This document shows, in pieces, positions 25,211 through 33,607 of a stretch of DNA of 64,000 nt. Position numbers and translations under genes: made by a program. Source of the DNA: Asanoa sp040654855 (lineage in GTDB: Bacteria > Actinomycetota > Actinomycetes > Mycobacteriales > Micromonosporaceae); contig NZ_JBFAIU010000004.1 in the NCBI RefSeq assembly GCF_040654855.1, positions 8,048 through 72,047 on the forward strand, in the 5' to 3' direction. Within the stretch, counting starts at the first letter, position 1, and the number at the start of each line of letters is the position of its first letter. Under the pieces are notes generated by a model. That model was not told the DNA's origin. It did no database searches and saw only the letters and a list, made by a program, of their open reading frames with translations.

Positions 25211-27607
25211 ATGGCGGTCTCGCGCCGAAGATTCGTGACCTCAGTGGCGGCCGGGTCCGCCCTCGCCGCTGTCTCCACCACCGAGCTGGCTGCCGTCCTG
25301 GCCAGCCCGGCCAGCGCCGCAAGCCCACCGGGCGACGTCGTCGGCAAGATCTCGGTCGGCTATCAGGGCTGGTTCGCCTGCCCGGGCGACGGCGCGCCGA
25401 TCGGGGGCTGGTGGCACTGGTCGCGCGACCGGTTCCAGCCGCCCTCGCCCGGCAACACCACGATCGTGTCGTGGCCGGACATGCGCGAGTACACGCGCGG
25501 CTACACGACCGCGTACCCGAATCTCGGCAACGGGCAGCCGGCGCAGCTGTTCTCGTCGTACGACGACCAGACCGTCGACACGCACTTCAAGTGGATGCAG
25601 CAGTACAACTGCGACACCGCCGCACTCCAGCGGTTCAACCCGTTCGGCGACGAGGGCCCGACCCGGGACGCGATGGCGCAGAAGGTGCGGGCGGCGGCGG
25701 AGAAGTACGGCCGCAAGTTCTACATCATGTACGACGTCACGAGCTGGACGAACATGCAGTCGCAGATCAAGACCGACTGGTCCAGCAAGATGTCCGCACA
25801 CACGGCTTCCGCGGCGTACGCCCGACAGAACGGCAAGCCCGTCGTCTGCATCTGGGGCTTCGGGTTCAACGACGACGGCCGCCCGTTCGCGCCCGCGGCG
25901 TGTCTCGACGTCGTCAACTGGTTCAAGGCGCAGGGCTGCTACGTGATCGGCGGCGTGCCCACGTACTGGCGCCAAGGCATCAACGACTCGCGACCCGGGT
26001 TCTCCGAGGTCTACCACGCGTTCAACATGATCTCGCCGTGGATGGTCGGCCGCACCGGTGACCTGGCCGGCCTCGACTGGTTCTACACCAACGTCAACGT
26101 CCCCGACCAGGCCGACTGCAACGCCAACGGCATCGACTACCAGCCCTGCGTGATGCCGGGTGACCTGTCGTCGGGTCACCGCCGGCACGGCGACTTCTAC
26201 TGGCGCCACCTCTACAACATGATCCGCGTCGGCGCGGCCGGCCTCTACGTCTCGATGTTCGACGAGTACAACGAGGGCAACCAGATCGCCAAGACCTCCG
26301 AGACCCAGGCCACGACCCCCGCCGGCGCCAACATCCGCGCCCTCGACGAGGACGGCACGTTCTGCTCGTCGGACTACTACCTACGGATCACCGCCGACGG
26401 CGGCCGCATGCTCAAGGGCCAGCTCGCGCTGACACCGAACCGGCCCACCCAGCCCACCACCGGTGGCGCCCCGCCCGACCCGCCGACCGGCAACCTCGCG
26501 CTCAACAAGCCCACCTCGGCCAGCTCGCAGAACGGCGGGTTCGCCGCCGGCAACGCGGTCGACGCCAACGTCGGCAGCTACTGGGAGAGCGCCAACAGCG
26601 CGTTCCCACAATGGCTGCAGGTCGACCTCGGCACCGCGGTCCTGGTCAACAGGGTCGTGCTGAAACTTCCGCCCGGCTGGGAGACACGCACCCAGACGAT
26701 CCTGGTCCAGGGCAGCACCAACGGCTCGCAGTGGACGACGCTCGCGCCCAGCGCCGGGGTGACCTTCAACCCCGGCTCCGGCAACACCGCGACTGTATCC
26801 GTGACCGCCGCACAGGCCCGCTACGTGCGCCTGACGATCAGCGGCAACACCGGGTGGCCGGCGGCCCAGATCGCGCAGTTCGAGGTGTACGGCGGGGTCA
26901 GCGAGCCCGGCAGCCCGCCCACCCCGCCCGGCAACCTGACCGTGACCGGCAAGACCACCACGAGCGTCTCGCTGTCGTGGACCGCGTCGAGCGACGACGT
27001 GGGTGTGGTGGGCTACGACGTGCGCCAGGGCTCGACCGTGGTCGGGTCGCCGGGCGGCACCTCGTACACCGTGAACGGCCTGAGCCCGAACACCGCCTAT
27101 GCGTTCTCGGTAGTGGCGCGCGACAACGCGGGCAACGTGTCGAGTCCATCCAATGTGGTCAGCGTGACCACCAACGCGCCACCGGCCAACACCAACCTGG
27201 CGCTCGGTCGGCCGACTGCCGAAAGTGGACACACGCAGAGCTACGGCTCGGGCAACGTCGTGGACGGCAACGCCGACAGCTACTGGGAGAGCCCCAACAA
27301 CGCGTTCCCGCAGTGGGTGCAGGTCGATCTCGGCGCGGCGACCTCGGTCAGCCGCGTCGTGCTCAAGCTCCCACCGCAGGCCGCCTGGCAGACCCGCACG
27401 CAGACGCTGTCGATCCAGGGCAGCACCAACGGCTCCACGTGGAGCACTCTCGCCGCGTCCGCCGGTCGTGTCTTCAACCCGGCGACCGGCAACGCCGTGA
27501 CCGTCACGTTCGCGGCGACCTCGACCCGGTACGTCCGGGTCAACGTCACCGGCAACACCGGTTGGCCCGCCGGGCAGCTGTCGGAGCTGGAGGTCTATGC
27601 GAGCTGA
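25211..27607 (+). CDS. Tat-exported GH99-like enzyme with two discoidin (F5/8 C) domains and FnIII
   Basis: The protein has about 798 residues. A twin-arginine signal (SRRRFVTS, residues 4-11, then a hydrophobic stretch ending ASPASAA) marks export of a folded protein. Residues about 45-410 form a (beta/alpha)8-type domain of the GH71/GH99-like class (VGYQGWF, YIMYDVTSW, MFDEYNEG with acidic candidates). Two discoidin/CBM32-like domains (about 428-560 and 660-798) flank a fibronectin III domain (about 573-656). These fit binding to extracellular polysaccharide; the substrate is unknown. AAGGAG lies 8 nt upstream of the ATG at 25211. It is unrelated in orientation to the exporter operon. Confidence 0.85.
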   Translation: MAVSRRRFVTSVAAGSALAAVSTTELAAVLASPASAASPPGDVVGKISVGYQGWFACPGDGAPIGGWWHWSRDRFQPPSPGNTTIVSWPDMREYTRGYTTAYPNLGNGQPAQLFSSYDDQTVDTHFKWMQQYNCDTAALQRFNPFGDEGPTRDAMAQKVRAAAEKYGRKFYIMYDVTSWTNMQSQIKTDWSSKMSAHTASAAYARQNGKPVVCIWGFGFNDDGRPFAPAACLDVVNWFKAQGCYVIGGVPTYWRQGINDSRPGFSEVYHAFNMISPWMVGRTGDLAGLDWFYTNVNVPDQADCNANGIDYQPCVMPGDLSSGHRRHGDFYWRHLYNMIRVGAAGLYVSMFDEYNEGNQIAKTSETQATTPAGANIRALDEDGTFCSSDYYLRITADGGRMLKGQLALTPNRPTQPTTGGAPPDPPTGNLALNKPTSASSQNGGFAAGNAVDANVGSYWESANSAFPQWLQVDLGTAVLVNRVVLKLPPGWETRTQTILVQGSTNGSQWTTLAPSAGVTFNPGSGNTATVSVTAAQARYVRLTISGNTGWPAAQIAQFEVYGGVSEPGSPPTPPGNLTVTGKTTTSVSLSWTASSDDVGVVGYDVRQGSTVVGSPGGTSYTVNGLSPNTAYAFSVVARDNAGNVSSPSNVVSVTTNAPPANTNLALGRPTAESGHTQSYGSGNVVDGNADSYWESPNNAFPQWVQVDLGAATSVSRVVLKLPPQAAWQTRTQTLSIQGSTNGSTWSTLAASAGRVFNPATGNAVTVTFAATSTRYVRVNVTGNTGWPAGQLSELEVYAS

Positions 27608-27622
27608 CGACCGGATCCCCGT

Positions 27623-27654
27623 CGGCCGCTGTCAATCGCCCTTCGCAGCGGCCG
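27623..27654. terminator. Bidirectional hairpin between convergent genes
   Basis: CGGCCGCTG and CAGCGGCCG form a 9-bp stem with a 14-base loop. The structure lies just after the glycoside-hydrolase stop and overlaps the last codons of the minus-strand membrane-protein gene. The loop is large, so confidence is moderate. Confidence 0.45.
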
Positions 27655-28225
27655 GCGGTCCGGTCGGCCGATGGTCGTCGGAGCGGTAGGCCAGCAGTCG
27701 GCGCCTGCGCAGTAGGAGAAGGCCGGCGGCGGTCAACGTGCCGACCGCGGCACCGATCAGCAGCAGCCGGGCGATGAGCTCGTCGCCGATGATCGCGGCT
27801 GCGACGAAAGCGATCCCGGCCACGACCTGGGACGCCGCGGTGGCCGCGAGCCGCCGGACCGTCCCGTGCACCCGCATGTCGTTCACCAGTTCGTCGATCC
27901 GCGGATCGTCGCTCGAACCGGCCCGGATCGCACGCTCCACCGCTTTGCGCGTCGCGGAGTCGGCACCCTCGACCAACGGGACATGAGCGCGGCGCCGCAC
28001 CCGGACGAACAACGGCGTCAACAACGCGGCGAAGACCACGAACGGCAGGAGAGCAACAACCACGTTCCAGGGCGGGGCCAGCTCGCCCACGCCGCCGCGT
28101 GCCGCGAACAGAGCGGCCAACCCGCCGAAGAAGAGCAGCAGGACCAGCGCGACCCAGCCACCCGACGCCGTAGTGCGGTCCGCGTTGGATCGCAGTTGGT
28201 CGCGCTCCTCCGCCGTCAGGCCCAT
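27632..28225 (-). CDS. Integral membrane protein of unknown function
   Basis: This 197-residue protein has two transmembrane helices near the N-terminus (about 22-42 and 52-72), a cytosolic segment of about 60 residues with DDPRIDELVNDMRVHG, and two more helices (about 125-175) ending in an Arg cluster. I do not recognise a family. It lies 30 bp downstream of galT on the same strand and may be co-transcribed, but has no obvious galactose link. Confidence 0.7.
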   Translation of the reverse strand: MGLTAEERDQLRSNADRTTASGGWVALVLLLFFGGLAALFAARGGVGELAPPWNVVVALLPFVVFAALLTPLFVRVRRRAHVPLVEGADSATRKAVERAIRAGSSDDPRIDELVNDMRVHGTVRRLAATAASQVVAGIAFVAAAIIGDELIARLLLIGAAVGTLTAAGLLLLRRRRLLAYRSDDHRPTGPPAAAKGD

Positions 28226-28255
28226 GGCGGGCGAGGTACCCGCCCGCGCCGAAAA

Positions 28256-29269
28256 TCAATCGTTGTCGAGGTCCCGCAGCCGCTGCGCCGCGCTTTCCGG
28301 CGTGATGTCCCGCTGCGGCTGAGCCAGCAGCTCGAAACCGACCATGAACTTGCGGACCGTCGCGGACCGCAGCAGCGGCGGGTAGAAGTGCGCGTGCAGG
28401 TGGGCCTTCGGGTGCTCGCCGCCGTCGGTCGGGCGCTGGTGGAAGCCCATCGAGTACGGGAACGTGATGCCGAACAGCCGGTCGTACCGCCGGGTGACCT
28501 TGCCGAGGATGTCGGCCAGCCCGTCGCGGGTGGCGCCGTCGAGGTCGGTCAGCGACCCGTGGTGCCCGCGCGGCAGCACCATCGTCTCGAACGGCCACAC
28601 CGCCCAGAACGGCACGAGCGAGACGAAGTGCTCGTTGGTGTCGACGATCCGTGAGCCGTCCTTCAGCTCGGCGGCCAGATAGTCACAGAGCAGGCAATCC
28701 CCGTCGTACGCCGCCTGCTGCGCGAGCTCCTTCGCCGGCTCGTTCGGGAGGCTCTCGGTTGCCCAGATCTGGCCGTGCGGGTGCGGGTTGCTGGCACCCA
28801 TCATCGCGCCGCGGTTCTCGAAGACCTGGACGTGGTTGACCCAGTCGATGCTGCCCAGGCCGGCGGTCTGCTCGGCCCAGGTGTCGACCACGGTCCGCAG
28901 CGCCGGCCGGGACATGTCGCCGAGCGTCAGGTCATGGCGGGGCGAGAAGCAGACCACCCGGCAGATGCCGCGCTCCGGGCGGGCGACGAGCAGGCCGTCG
29001 TCGACTCCGCCGCCCGACGCGTCAGGCAACAGGGCGGCGAAGTCGTTGTCGAAGACGTACGTGGAGTCGTACACCGGAGTCTTGACCCCGCCGGCCCGGG
29101 TGTTGCCGGGGCACAGGTAGCACGACGGGTCGTACTCAGGACGCTTCTCGGGTGTCGTCTCCTCGACCTGGCCCTGCCAGGGGCGGGCCGTGCGGTGCGG
29201 TGAGACCAGGACCCACTCGCCGGTCAGCCGGTTGAGCCGGCGATGCGGCGCGTCTGGAAGTAGGCCCAT
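28256..29269 (-). CDS. galT: Galactose-1-phosphate uridylyltransferase
   Basis: The protein has about 337 residues. It swaps UMP between UDP-glucose and galactose 1-phosphate in the Leloir pathway. The active-site HPH is in NPHPHGQIW, and an N-terminal zinc site is suggested by SCYLCPG. The conserved end HLHAHFYPPLLR carries more metal/uridyl-site His residues. The ATG at 29269 (MGLLPDAPHRRLNRLTGEW) lies inside the 3' end of galE and gives a 46-bp overlap. An upstream reading to 29668 would only be galE shadow. The operon order is galE-galT. Confidence 0.93.
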   Translation of the reverse strand: MGLLPDAPHRRLNRLTGEWVLVSPHRTARPWQGQVEETTPEKRPEYDPSCYLCPGNTRAGGVKTPVYDSTYVFDNDFAALLPDASGGGVDDGLLVARPERGICRVVCFSPRHDLTLGDMSRPALRTVVDTWAEQTAGLGSIDWVNHVQVFENRGAMMGASNPHPHGQIWATESLPNEPAKELAQQAAYDGDCLLCDYLAAELKDGSRIVDTNEHFVSLVPFWAVWPFETMVLPRGHHGSLTDLDGATRDGLADILGKVTRRYDRLFGITFPYSMGFHQRPTDGGEHPKAHLHAHFYPPLLRSATVRKFMVGFELLAQPQRDITPESAAQRLRDLDND

Positions 29270-30213
29270 GCGTCCCCCACGATCGATGCCAGGTCGGGCT
29301 TCGCGGCGACCCAGCCCAGCTCGGCGCGTGCGCGGACCGACGACGCGATGAGCGTAGCGGGGTCGCCGGCACGGCGCGGAGCGGGTGAGACCTTCACGTC
29401 CTGGCCCGTCACCTGGCGCACCATGTCGACGATCTGCAGGTTGGAGAAGCCCTTGCCGTTGCCGAGGTTGTAGATCTTGTGCCGACCTGGGTCGATCGCC
29501 TCCAGGGCGAGCAGGTGGGCGGCGGCGAGATCCTCGACGTGGATGTAGTCGCGCACGCACGTGCCGTCGCGGGTCGGGTAGTCGCCACCGAAGATCCGCA
29601 GGCTCGGTCGCAATCCGGCGGCGACCTCGAGGGCGGCGGGGATCAGGTGTGTCTCGGGCTCGTGACATTCGCCGAGCGGGATCGCGCCGTCGAGCGCCGC
29701 GCCCGCGACGTTGAAGTAGCGCAAGCTGGTCGCGCCTAGCTGGTGCGCCTTGACCGCATGGGCGATGGCCATGTCGACGGCGAGCTTGGTCCAGCCGTAC
29801 GGGTTGGTCGGCGCGACCGTCGCCTGCTCCGTGATCGGCAGCGTGCTCGGGTTGCCGTAGACGGCGGCGGTCGAGCTGAACACCAGCCGCTGCACGCCGG
29901 CCAGGCGCATCGCGTCGAGCAGGGCGAGCGAGCCCGCGACGTTGGTGTGCCAGTAGAGCTCCGGACGCTCGACCGACTCACCGGCGGCGATCTTGGCGGC
30001 GAAGTGCAGCACGCCGTCGAAACCGGCCGTCGGGGTGAGCACCTCGGCGACCTCGTGCAGGTCGCGCTTGTGCAGCATCACCTCGCCCGGCAGCGAGCCG
30101 ACGTGCCCGGTCGACAGGTCGTCGATGACCTCGACCGTGTGGCCGGCGTCGAGCAACTGGTGCACGACGACGGACCCGATATATCCGGCTCCGCCGGTCA
30201 CGAGCAACTTCAT
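29224..30213 (-). CDS. galE: UDP-glucose 4-epimerase
   Basis: The protein has 329 residues and is an extended SDR enzyme that interconverts UDP-galactose and UDP-glucose. The NAD-binding motif is TGGAGYIG (6-13). The catalytic residues are Thr115 (SSTAAVYG), Tyr139 and Lys143 (NPYGWTK). It overlaps galT by 46 bp and is the promoter-proximal gene of the operon. Length and motifs are typical. Confidence 0.95.
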   Translation of the reverse strand: MKLLVTGGAGYIGSVVVHQLLDAGHTVEVIDDLSTGHVGSLPGEVMLHKRDLHEVAEVLTPTAGFDGVLHFAAKIAAGESVERPELYWHTNVAGSLALLDAMRLAGVQRLVFSSTAAVYGNPSTLPITEQATVAPTNPYGWTKLAVDMAIAHAVKAHQLGATSLRYFNVAGAALDGAIPLGECHEPETHLIPAALEVAAGLRPSLRIFGGDYPTRDGTCVRDYIHVEDLAAAHLLALEAIDPGRHKIYNLGNGKGFSNLQIVDMVRQVTGQDVKVSPAPRRAGDPATLIASSVRARAELGWVAAKPDLASIVGDAWAYFQTRRIAGSTG

Positions 30214-30323
30214 GGGACGACCTTAGGGCCACCGGCACCCGGTGCGGCATCCGCGACGGGTAATCGGCAGAAATGTCGTCTCAATGCGAGAGGATCAAAC
30301 GAATGGCGCTCGGAGGAACGCTC

Positions 30324-31106
30324 ATGCTCGACCAGAAAAAGGCCATCGTGTACGGCGGCGGAGGCGCGATCGGCGGCGAGATCGCCCGCGTTTTGGCTGG
30401 TCAGGGCGCTAGTGTCCGGTTGGCCGGTCGATCTTTGCCAGCGCTCGAGGCAGTGGCCGCTGACATCGCCACGTTCGGCCGCCAGCGGGCGGCGACAGCT
30501 GTGCTGGATGTGCTGGACGAGGCACAGGTGAACGCGTACGCGGCTCGGATCGGCAACATCGACATCTGCGTGAATGCCGTCGGCCTCGACGGCGGTGCCC
30601 AGGGCCTTCCCTTGATCGAAATGAGCGCGGACGCGGTAGTCCAGCCGGTCGCCGACGCCACCCGGGCGGCATTCAACATCGCCAAAGCTGCGGCGGTGCA
30701 CATGACCAACGGCGTGATCATCATGATCTCCGTCCCGATGGCCCGGGTGCCGGTCGCGACGACCGGGCCGTTCGGCAGCGCCTCGGCGGCGGTCGAGACC
30801 TTGGTCCGGCAACTGGGCGCGGAACTCGGCCCGCGTGGCACTCGCGTCGTCTGCCTGCGCCTGACCGGGATCCCGGAGACGGCAACGCGGCTGGGCTCCC
30901 TGACAGAACGCATGTGGCGCGATGCCGCGGCCCGGTTGGGCGTGCCGTTCGAGGAGGTGGTCGAGGCCGCTGGGGCCGGGAGCCCGCTCGGCCGTCCCCT
31001 CACGGTCGCGCGCGTGGCGGAACTGGCGGCGTTCGTGGCCTCGGACCACGCCACGGCGCTGACGGGCACGGTCATCAACGCCACCGCCGGCGCGGTGGTC
31101 GACTAG
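30324..31106 (+). CDS. SDR-family protein with altered catalytic residues
   Basis: The protein has about 260 residues with an SDR Rossmann fold (YGGGGAIGGEIA as the nucleotide loop; NAVG as the NNAG-like motif). Where active SDR enzymes have Ser, Tyr and Lys, this one reads IMISVPMARV and PFGSASAAVETL: Tyr is Phe, Lys is Ser and the catalytic Ser is probably Val. It may bind a cofactor without acting as a normal oxidoreductase, or use another mechanism. GGAGGA sits 6 nt before the ATG at 30324, which decides the start against the codon at 30273. It faces the SDR gene at 31739 across the repeat array. Confidence 0.8.
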   Translation: MLDQKKAIVYGGGGAIGGEIARVLAGQGASVRLAGRSLPALEAVAADIATFGRQRAATAVLDVLDEAQVNAYAARIGNIDICVNAVGLDGGAQGLPLIEMSADAVVQPVADATRAAFNIAKAAAVHMTNGVIIMISVPMARVPVATTGPFGSASAAVETLVRQLGAELGPRGTRVVCLRLTGIPETATRLGSLTERMWRDAAARLGVPFEEVVEAAGAGSPLGRPLTVARVAELAAFVASDHATALTGTVINATAGAVVD

Positions 31107-31245
31107 ACCACCTCTTCGAACGCGGAGACCGCGACGGCGCTCTCGTCTGTTCGCACCAGGTCGATGCTGGTGAACGGCTGCTCGGCTGTGGTGGCGCGCC
31201 GTCGTCCAACCCACCACCGGCCGCGGTGCCGCCAGCGCGATCTCG

Positions 31246-31747
31246 TGGCCGCGAAGGCGGCGCGCAGGTCGGGCAGGGCCGGGACCCGCGTGGGCCGCTG
31301 CCGCCCGGCGTGCAGGCCGCGCAGGGCCCGCACCCGCGTGGGCCGCTGCCGCCCGGCGTGCGGGCCGCGCAGGGCCGTGGCACCCGCACGGGCCGCTATC
31401 GCCCAGCGCGTGGGCCGCGCAGGGCCCGCACCCGCGTGGACCGCTGCCGCCCGGCGTGCGGGCCGCCCAGGGCCGTGGTACCCGCACGGGCCGCTATCGC
31501 CCAGCGCGTGGGCCGCGCAGGGCCGTGGCACCCGCACGGGCCGCTACCGCCCAGCGCGCGGGCCGCGCAGGGCCGTGGCACCCGCACGGGCCGCTATCGC
31601 CCGGCGTGCAGGCCGCGCAGGGCCGTGGCACCCGCACGGGCCGCTATCGCCCAGCGCGCAGCCCGCGCAGGGCCCGAATCCGCGTGGGCCGCTACCGCCC
31701 GGAGCGCCGGCCGCGCACGGCCGGCACCGCATGGTCGGCTACCGCCC
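31246..31747. repeat. GC-rich tandem array of 48- and 50-bp units
   Basis: About ten head-to-tail copies of a unit beginning GCCGCT start near 31294, 31342, 31392, 31440, 31490, 31540, 31590, 31640, 31688 and 31735. Units are 48 bp (GCCCGCACCCGCGTGG version) or 50 bp (GCCGTGGCACCCGCACGG version), so no frame stays open with constant meaning. A degenerate copy precedes the array, and the last partial copy ends on the stop codon of the minus-strand SDR gene. Arms such as GGCCC/GGGCC can form hairpins in each unit. The 632-bp gap 31107-31738 holds nothing else I recognise. Confidence 0.9.
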
Positions 31748-32479
31748 GGGTAGAGCGCCGCCGTTGACCTGGATGATCTGCGCGGTGACATGGCGAGCGT
31801 CCGGCGAGGTCAGCCAGCGGATCGTCGCGGTGACGTCGTCCGTGTGGCCGGCGCGCTTGTTGAGCGCCTGGCCGACGAGCAGTTCGTGCCGCTCTTCCGT
31901 CATCGTCCCGCCGAAGAACTCGGTCTCCGTCGTGTAGCCCGGTGCCACCACGTTGACGGTGATGCCCCGCGGGCCGAGCGCCGCGGCCAGGTCGATCGCG
32001 TAGGGGTGCAGCGCCGCCTTGCTGCCGCCGTAGGAGCCGGAGCCCGAGCCGCGGAAGGCCGCGATCGAGCTGATCAGAATGACGCGGGCGTCCGCGGCGA
32101 GCAGGTCGCGGAGGGCCTCGGTCAGGTGCACGGCGGTCAGCACGTTGCTGCGTAGGTTGCCCAGCCAGGCCGCCGACGCCCGCGCGACGGGGCTCGCGAC
32201 GGGGTCCGGCAGGGCGAGCGCCGCGTTCCCGCCGGCGTTGTTGACCAGCACGTCGACGCGGCCGTATCGCTCAGCTATCTCAGCCGCCACCCCCTCGGCG
32301 CCGGCGACCTCGCCGATGTCGGCGACGATCGCGTGCGCACCGATCTCCGCCGCCGTCGTGGCCAGCACATCGGCCCGCCGGCCGACGATGACCACCGAGT
32401 CGCCGTCTTTCGCACAGGACGCGGCCACCGCTCGACCGATTCCCGTGCCCCCACCGCTGACTACCACCACCCGTGACAT
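31739..32479 (-). CDS. SDR-family oxidoreductase
   Basis: This 246-residue classical SDR has SGGGTGIG (nucleotide loop), NNAG, catalytic Ser (LISSIAAF), and Tyr and Lys (SYGGSKAAL), plus VNVVAPGYTTETEF after the active site. All catalytic residues are present, unlike its neighbour at 30324. Resembling FabG-like or sugar/steroid dehydrogenases, it cannot be given a substrate. The ATG at 32479 starts the Rossmann fold directly; a 42-codon upstream extension is not supported. Its stop codon coincides with the edge of the tandem array. Confidence 0.88.
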   Translation of the reverse strand: MSRVVVVSGGGTGIGRAVAASCAKDGDSVVIVGRRADVLATTAAEIGAHAIVADIGEVAGAEGVAAEIAERYGRVDVLVNNAGGNAALALPDPVASPVARASAAWLGNLRSNVLTAVHLTEALRDLLAADARVILISSIAAFRGSGSGSYGGSKAALHPYAIDLAAALGPRGITVNVVAPGYTTETEFFGGTMTEERHELLVGQALNKRAGHTDDVTATIRWLTSPDARHVTAQIIQVNGGALPGR

Positions 32480-32530
32480 GCCGCTGAGCCTAGCGAGGCG
32501 GGTGCGGTGTGTCGCTGACGAGAAAGGGCC

Positions 32531-32539
32531 TGTGGATAA
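32531..32539. promoter_or_regulatory. Single DnaA-box-like site
   Basis: TGTGGATAA lies in the gap between the minus-strand SDR gene and the plus-strand ArsR gene. Its flanks match the two sites at 20544-20570 (CCTGTGGATAA shared). Its role is uncertain. Confidence 0.35.
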
Positions 32540-32709
32540 CCGCGTTTCTGTCGTACCCGCACGCCACGATTGCTCGCATGAGTTCAACGAAGCAGGTCGA
32601 TCCACAAAGGACGAGCGCCGTCCGACGCGAGGGCCCTACCCGGCGCCTGAGCCACACATCCGCAAGGCCTCCGCCCGTGGCGTCCCTGGGACATGGCTTT
32701 GAGGTGCTA

Positions 32710-32729
32710 ATATGCCTTGACAGGCATAT
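32710..32729. promoter_or_regulatory. Palindromic operator candidate for the ArsR gene
   Basis: ATATGCCT-TGAC-AGGCATAT is a perfect 8-bp inverted repeat with a 4-bp spacer, about 24 bp before the likely GTG start. An AT-rich palindrome of this form is typical of ArsR/SmtB autoregulatory sites. The following CATATTGGGG may also contribute. Confidence 0.6.
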
Positions 32730-32753
32730 GCCTCAAGGGCCATATTGGGGTAC

Positions 32754-33065
32754 GTGCCTGTTGACGCCTTCGCGGTGCTCGCCGAGCCGGCCCGCCGCCG
32801 CATCCTCGACGAGCTGAGGGTCGCCGACCGCAGCGTCGGCGAGCTGGTCGCCGCCCTGACGATCAGCCAGCCAACGGTGTCCAAGCACCTCAAGGTGCTG
32901 CGCGACGCGGGTTTCGTCTCGTCCCGCACCGCGGCGCAACAGCGCATCTACCACGTCGAGCCGACCCAGTTCGCGGCGCTCGACGAGTGGCTGGCGCCCT
33001 ACCGTCGACTGTGGACAGCACATCTCGACAAGCTGGCGCGCCATCTCGACACGATGGAGCAGTGA
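32754..33065 (+). CDS. ArsR-family winged-helix regulator
   Basis: The protein has about 103 residues with the winged-helix ArsR fold (LAEPARRRILDEL, then ISQPTVSKHLKVLRDAGFVSSR). There are no metal-binding Cys clusters, so it belongs to the non-metal group commonly paired with SRPBCC (AHSA1) proteins. The start is uncertain: GTG 32754 or TTG 32745; no clear ribosome-binding site is seen, and the palindrome directly upstream suggests a short or absent leader. Its TGA overlaps the ATG of the next gene. Confidence 0.88.
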   Translation: MPVDAFAVLAEPARRRILDELRVADRSVGELVAALTISQPTVSKHLKVLRDAGFVSSRTAAQQRIYHVEPTQFAALDEWLAPYRRLWTAHLDKLARHLDTMEQ

Positions 33066-33607
33066 TGGAAACCTACGAACCCAGCACGCTGGCAGACGCG
33101 CGCGCGGAACAGGCGACCGACGGCCGCTGGACGCTCGTGTTCATCCGCGACTTCCCACACCCACCGGCCCGCGTGTGGCGAGCACTGACGAAACCAGCCG
33201 ACCTCACGGAGTGGGCGCCGTACACGGCCGACCGCGACCTGGACACCCTCGGCCCGGCCACGTTGACGATGATCGACGGCGACGAGCACGTCGACATCGC
33301 CGTCGAGGTGACGCAAGCAGATCCGGAACACACGCTGGCCTACAGCTGGGGCACGGACCTACTCCGCTGGGACCTGGCGCCCACGGCGTCCGGCACCCGC
33401 CTCACCCTCCGCCACACGGTCGCCGACGCTTCGTGGGTCCCCCAGGTAGCGGCGGGTTGGCACATCTGCCTGGACGTCGCCGACCGCCTCCTAGAGGGCA
33501 ACCCGATCGCCCCGATCCGCGGCAACAAGGCCCGCGCCCACGGCTGGGACTCCCTACGCGACGCCTACGCCACAAAGCTCGACATCCCAACGGACGAAGC
33601 CAACTAA
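33065..33607 (+). CDS. SRPBCC (AHSA1-like) protein paired with ArsR
   Basis: The 180-residue protein has the START-like helix-grip fold: FIRDFPHPPARVWRALTKPADLTEWAP at the N-terminus, LAYSWGTDLLRWDLAP in the middle and GWHICLDVADRLLEG near the C-terminal helix. Such proteins bind hydrophobic ligands in an internal cavity. The ATG overlaps the ArsR stop (TGATG), so expression is coupled. The pair is common in actinobacteria; the ligand is unknown. Confidence 0.85.
   Translation: METYEPSTLADARAEQATDGRWTLVFIRDFPHPPARVWRALTKPADLTEWAPYTADRDLDTLGPATLTMIDGDEHVDIAVEVTQADPEHTLAYSWGTDLLRWDLAPTASGTRLTLRHTVADASWVPQVAAGWHICLDVADRLLEGNPIAPIRGNKARAHGWDSLRDAYATKLDIPTDEAN

Noticed and set aside
22575..27607. 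A natural-product gene cluster around the ABC exporter
   Set aside because: No biosynthetic core enzymes are present; the glycoside hydrolase is divergent and independent.
31246..31747. Possible CRISPR array
   Set aside because: The units are joined end to end with no unique spacers, and no cas gene is near.
30914..31937. Long plus-strand open frames across the tandem array
   Set aside because: They exist because GC-rich repeats lack stop codons. The mixed 48/50-bp units shift the frame from copy to copy, and there is no ribosome-binding site.
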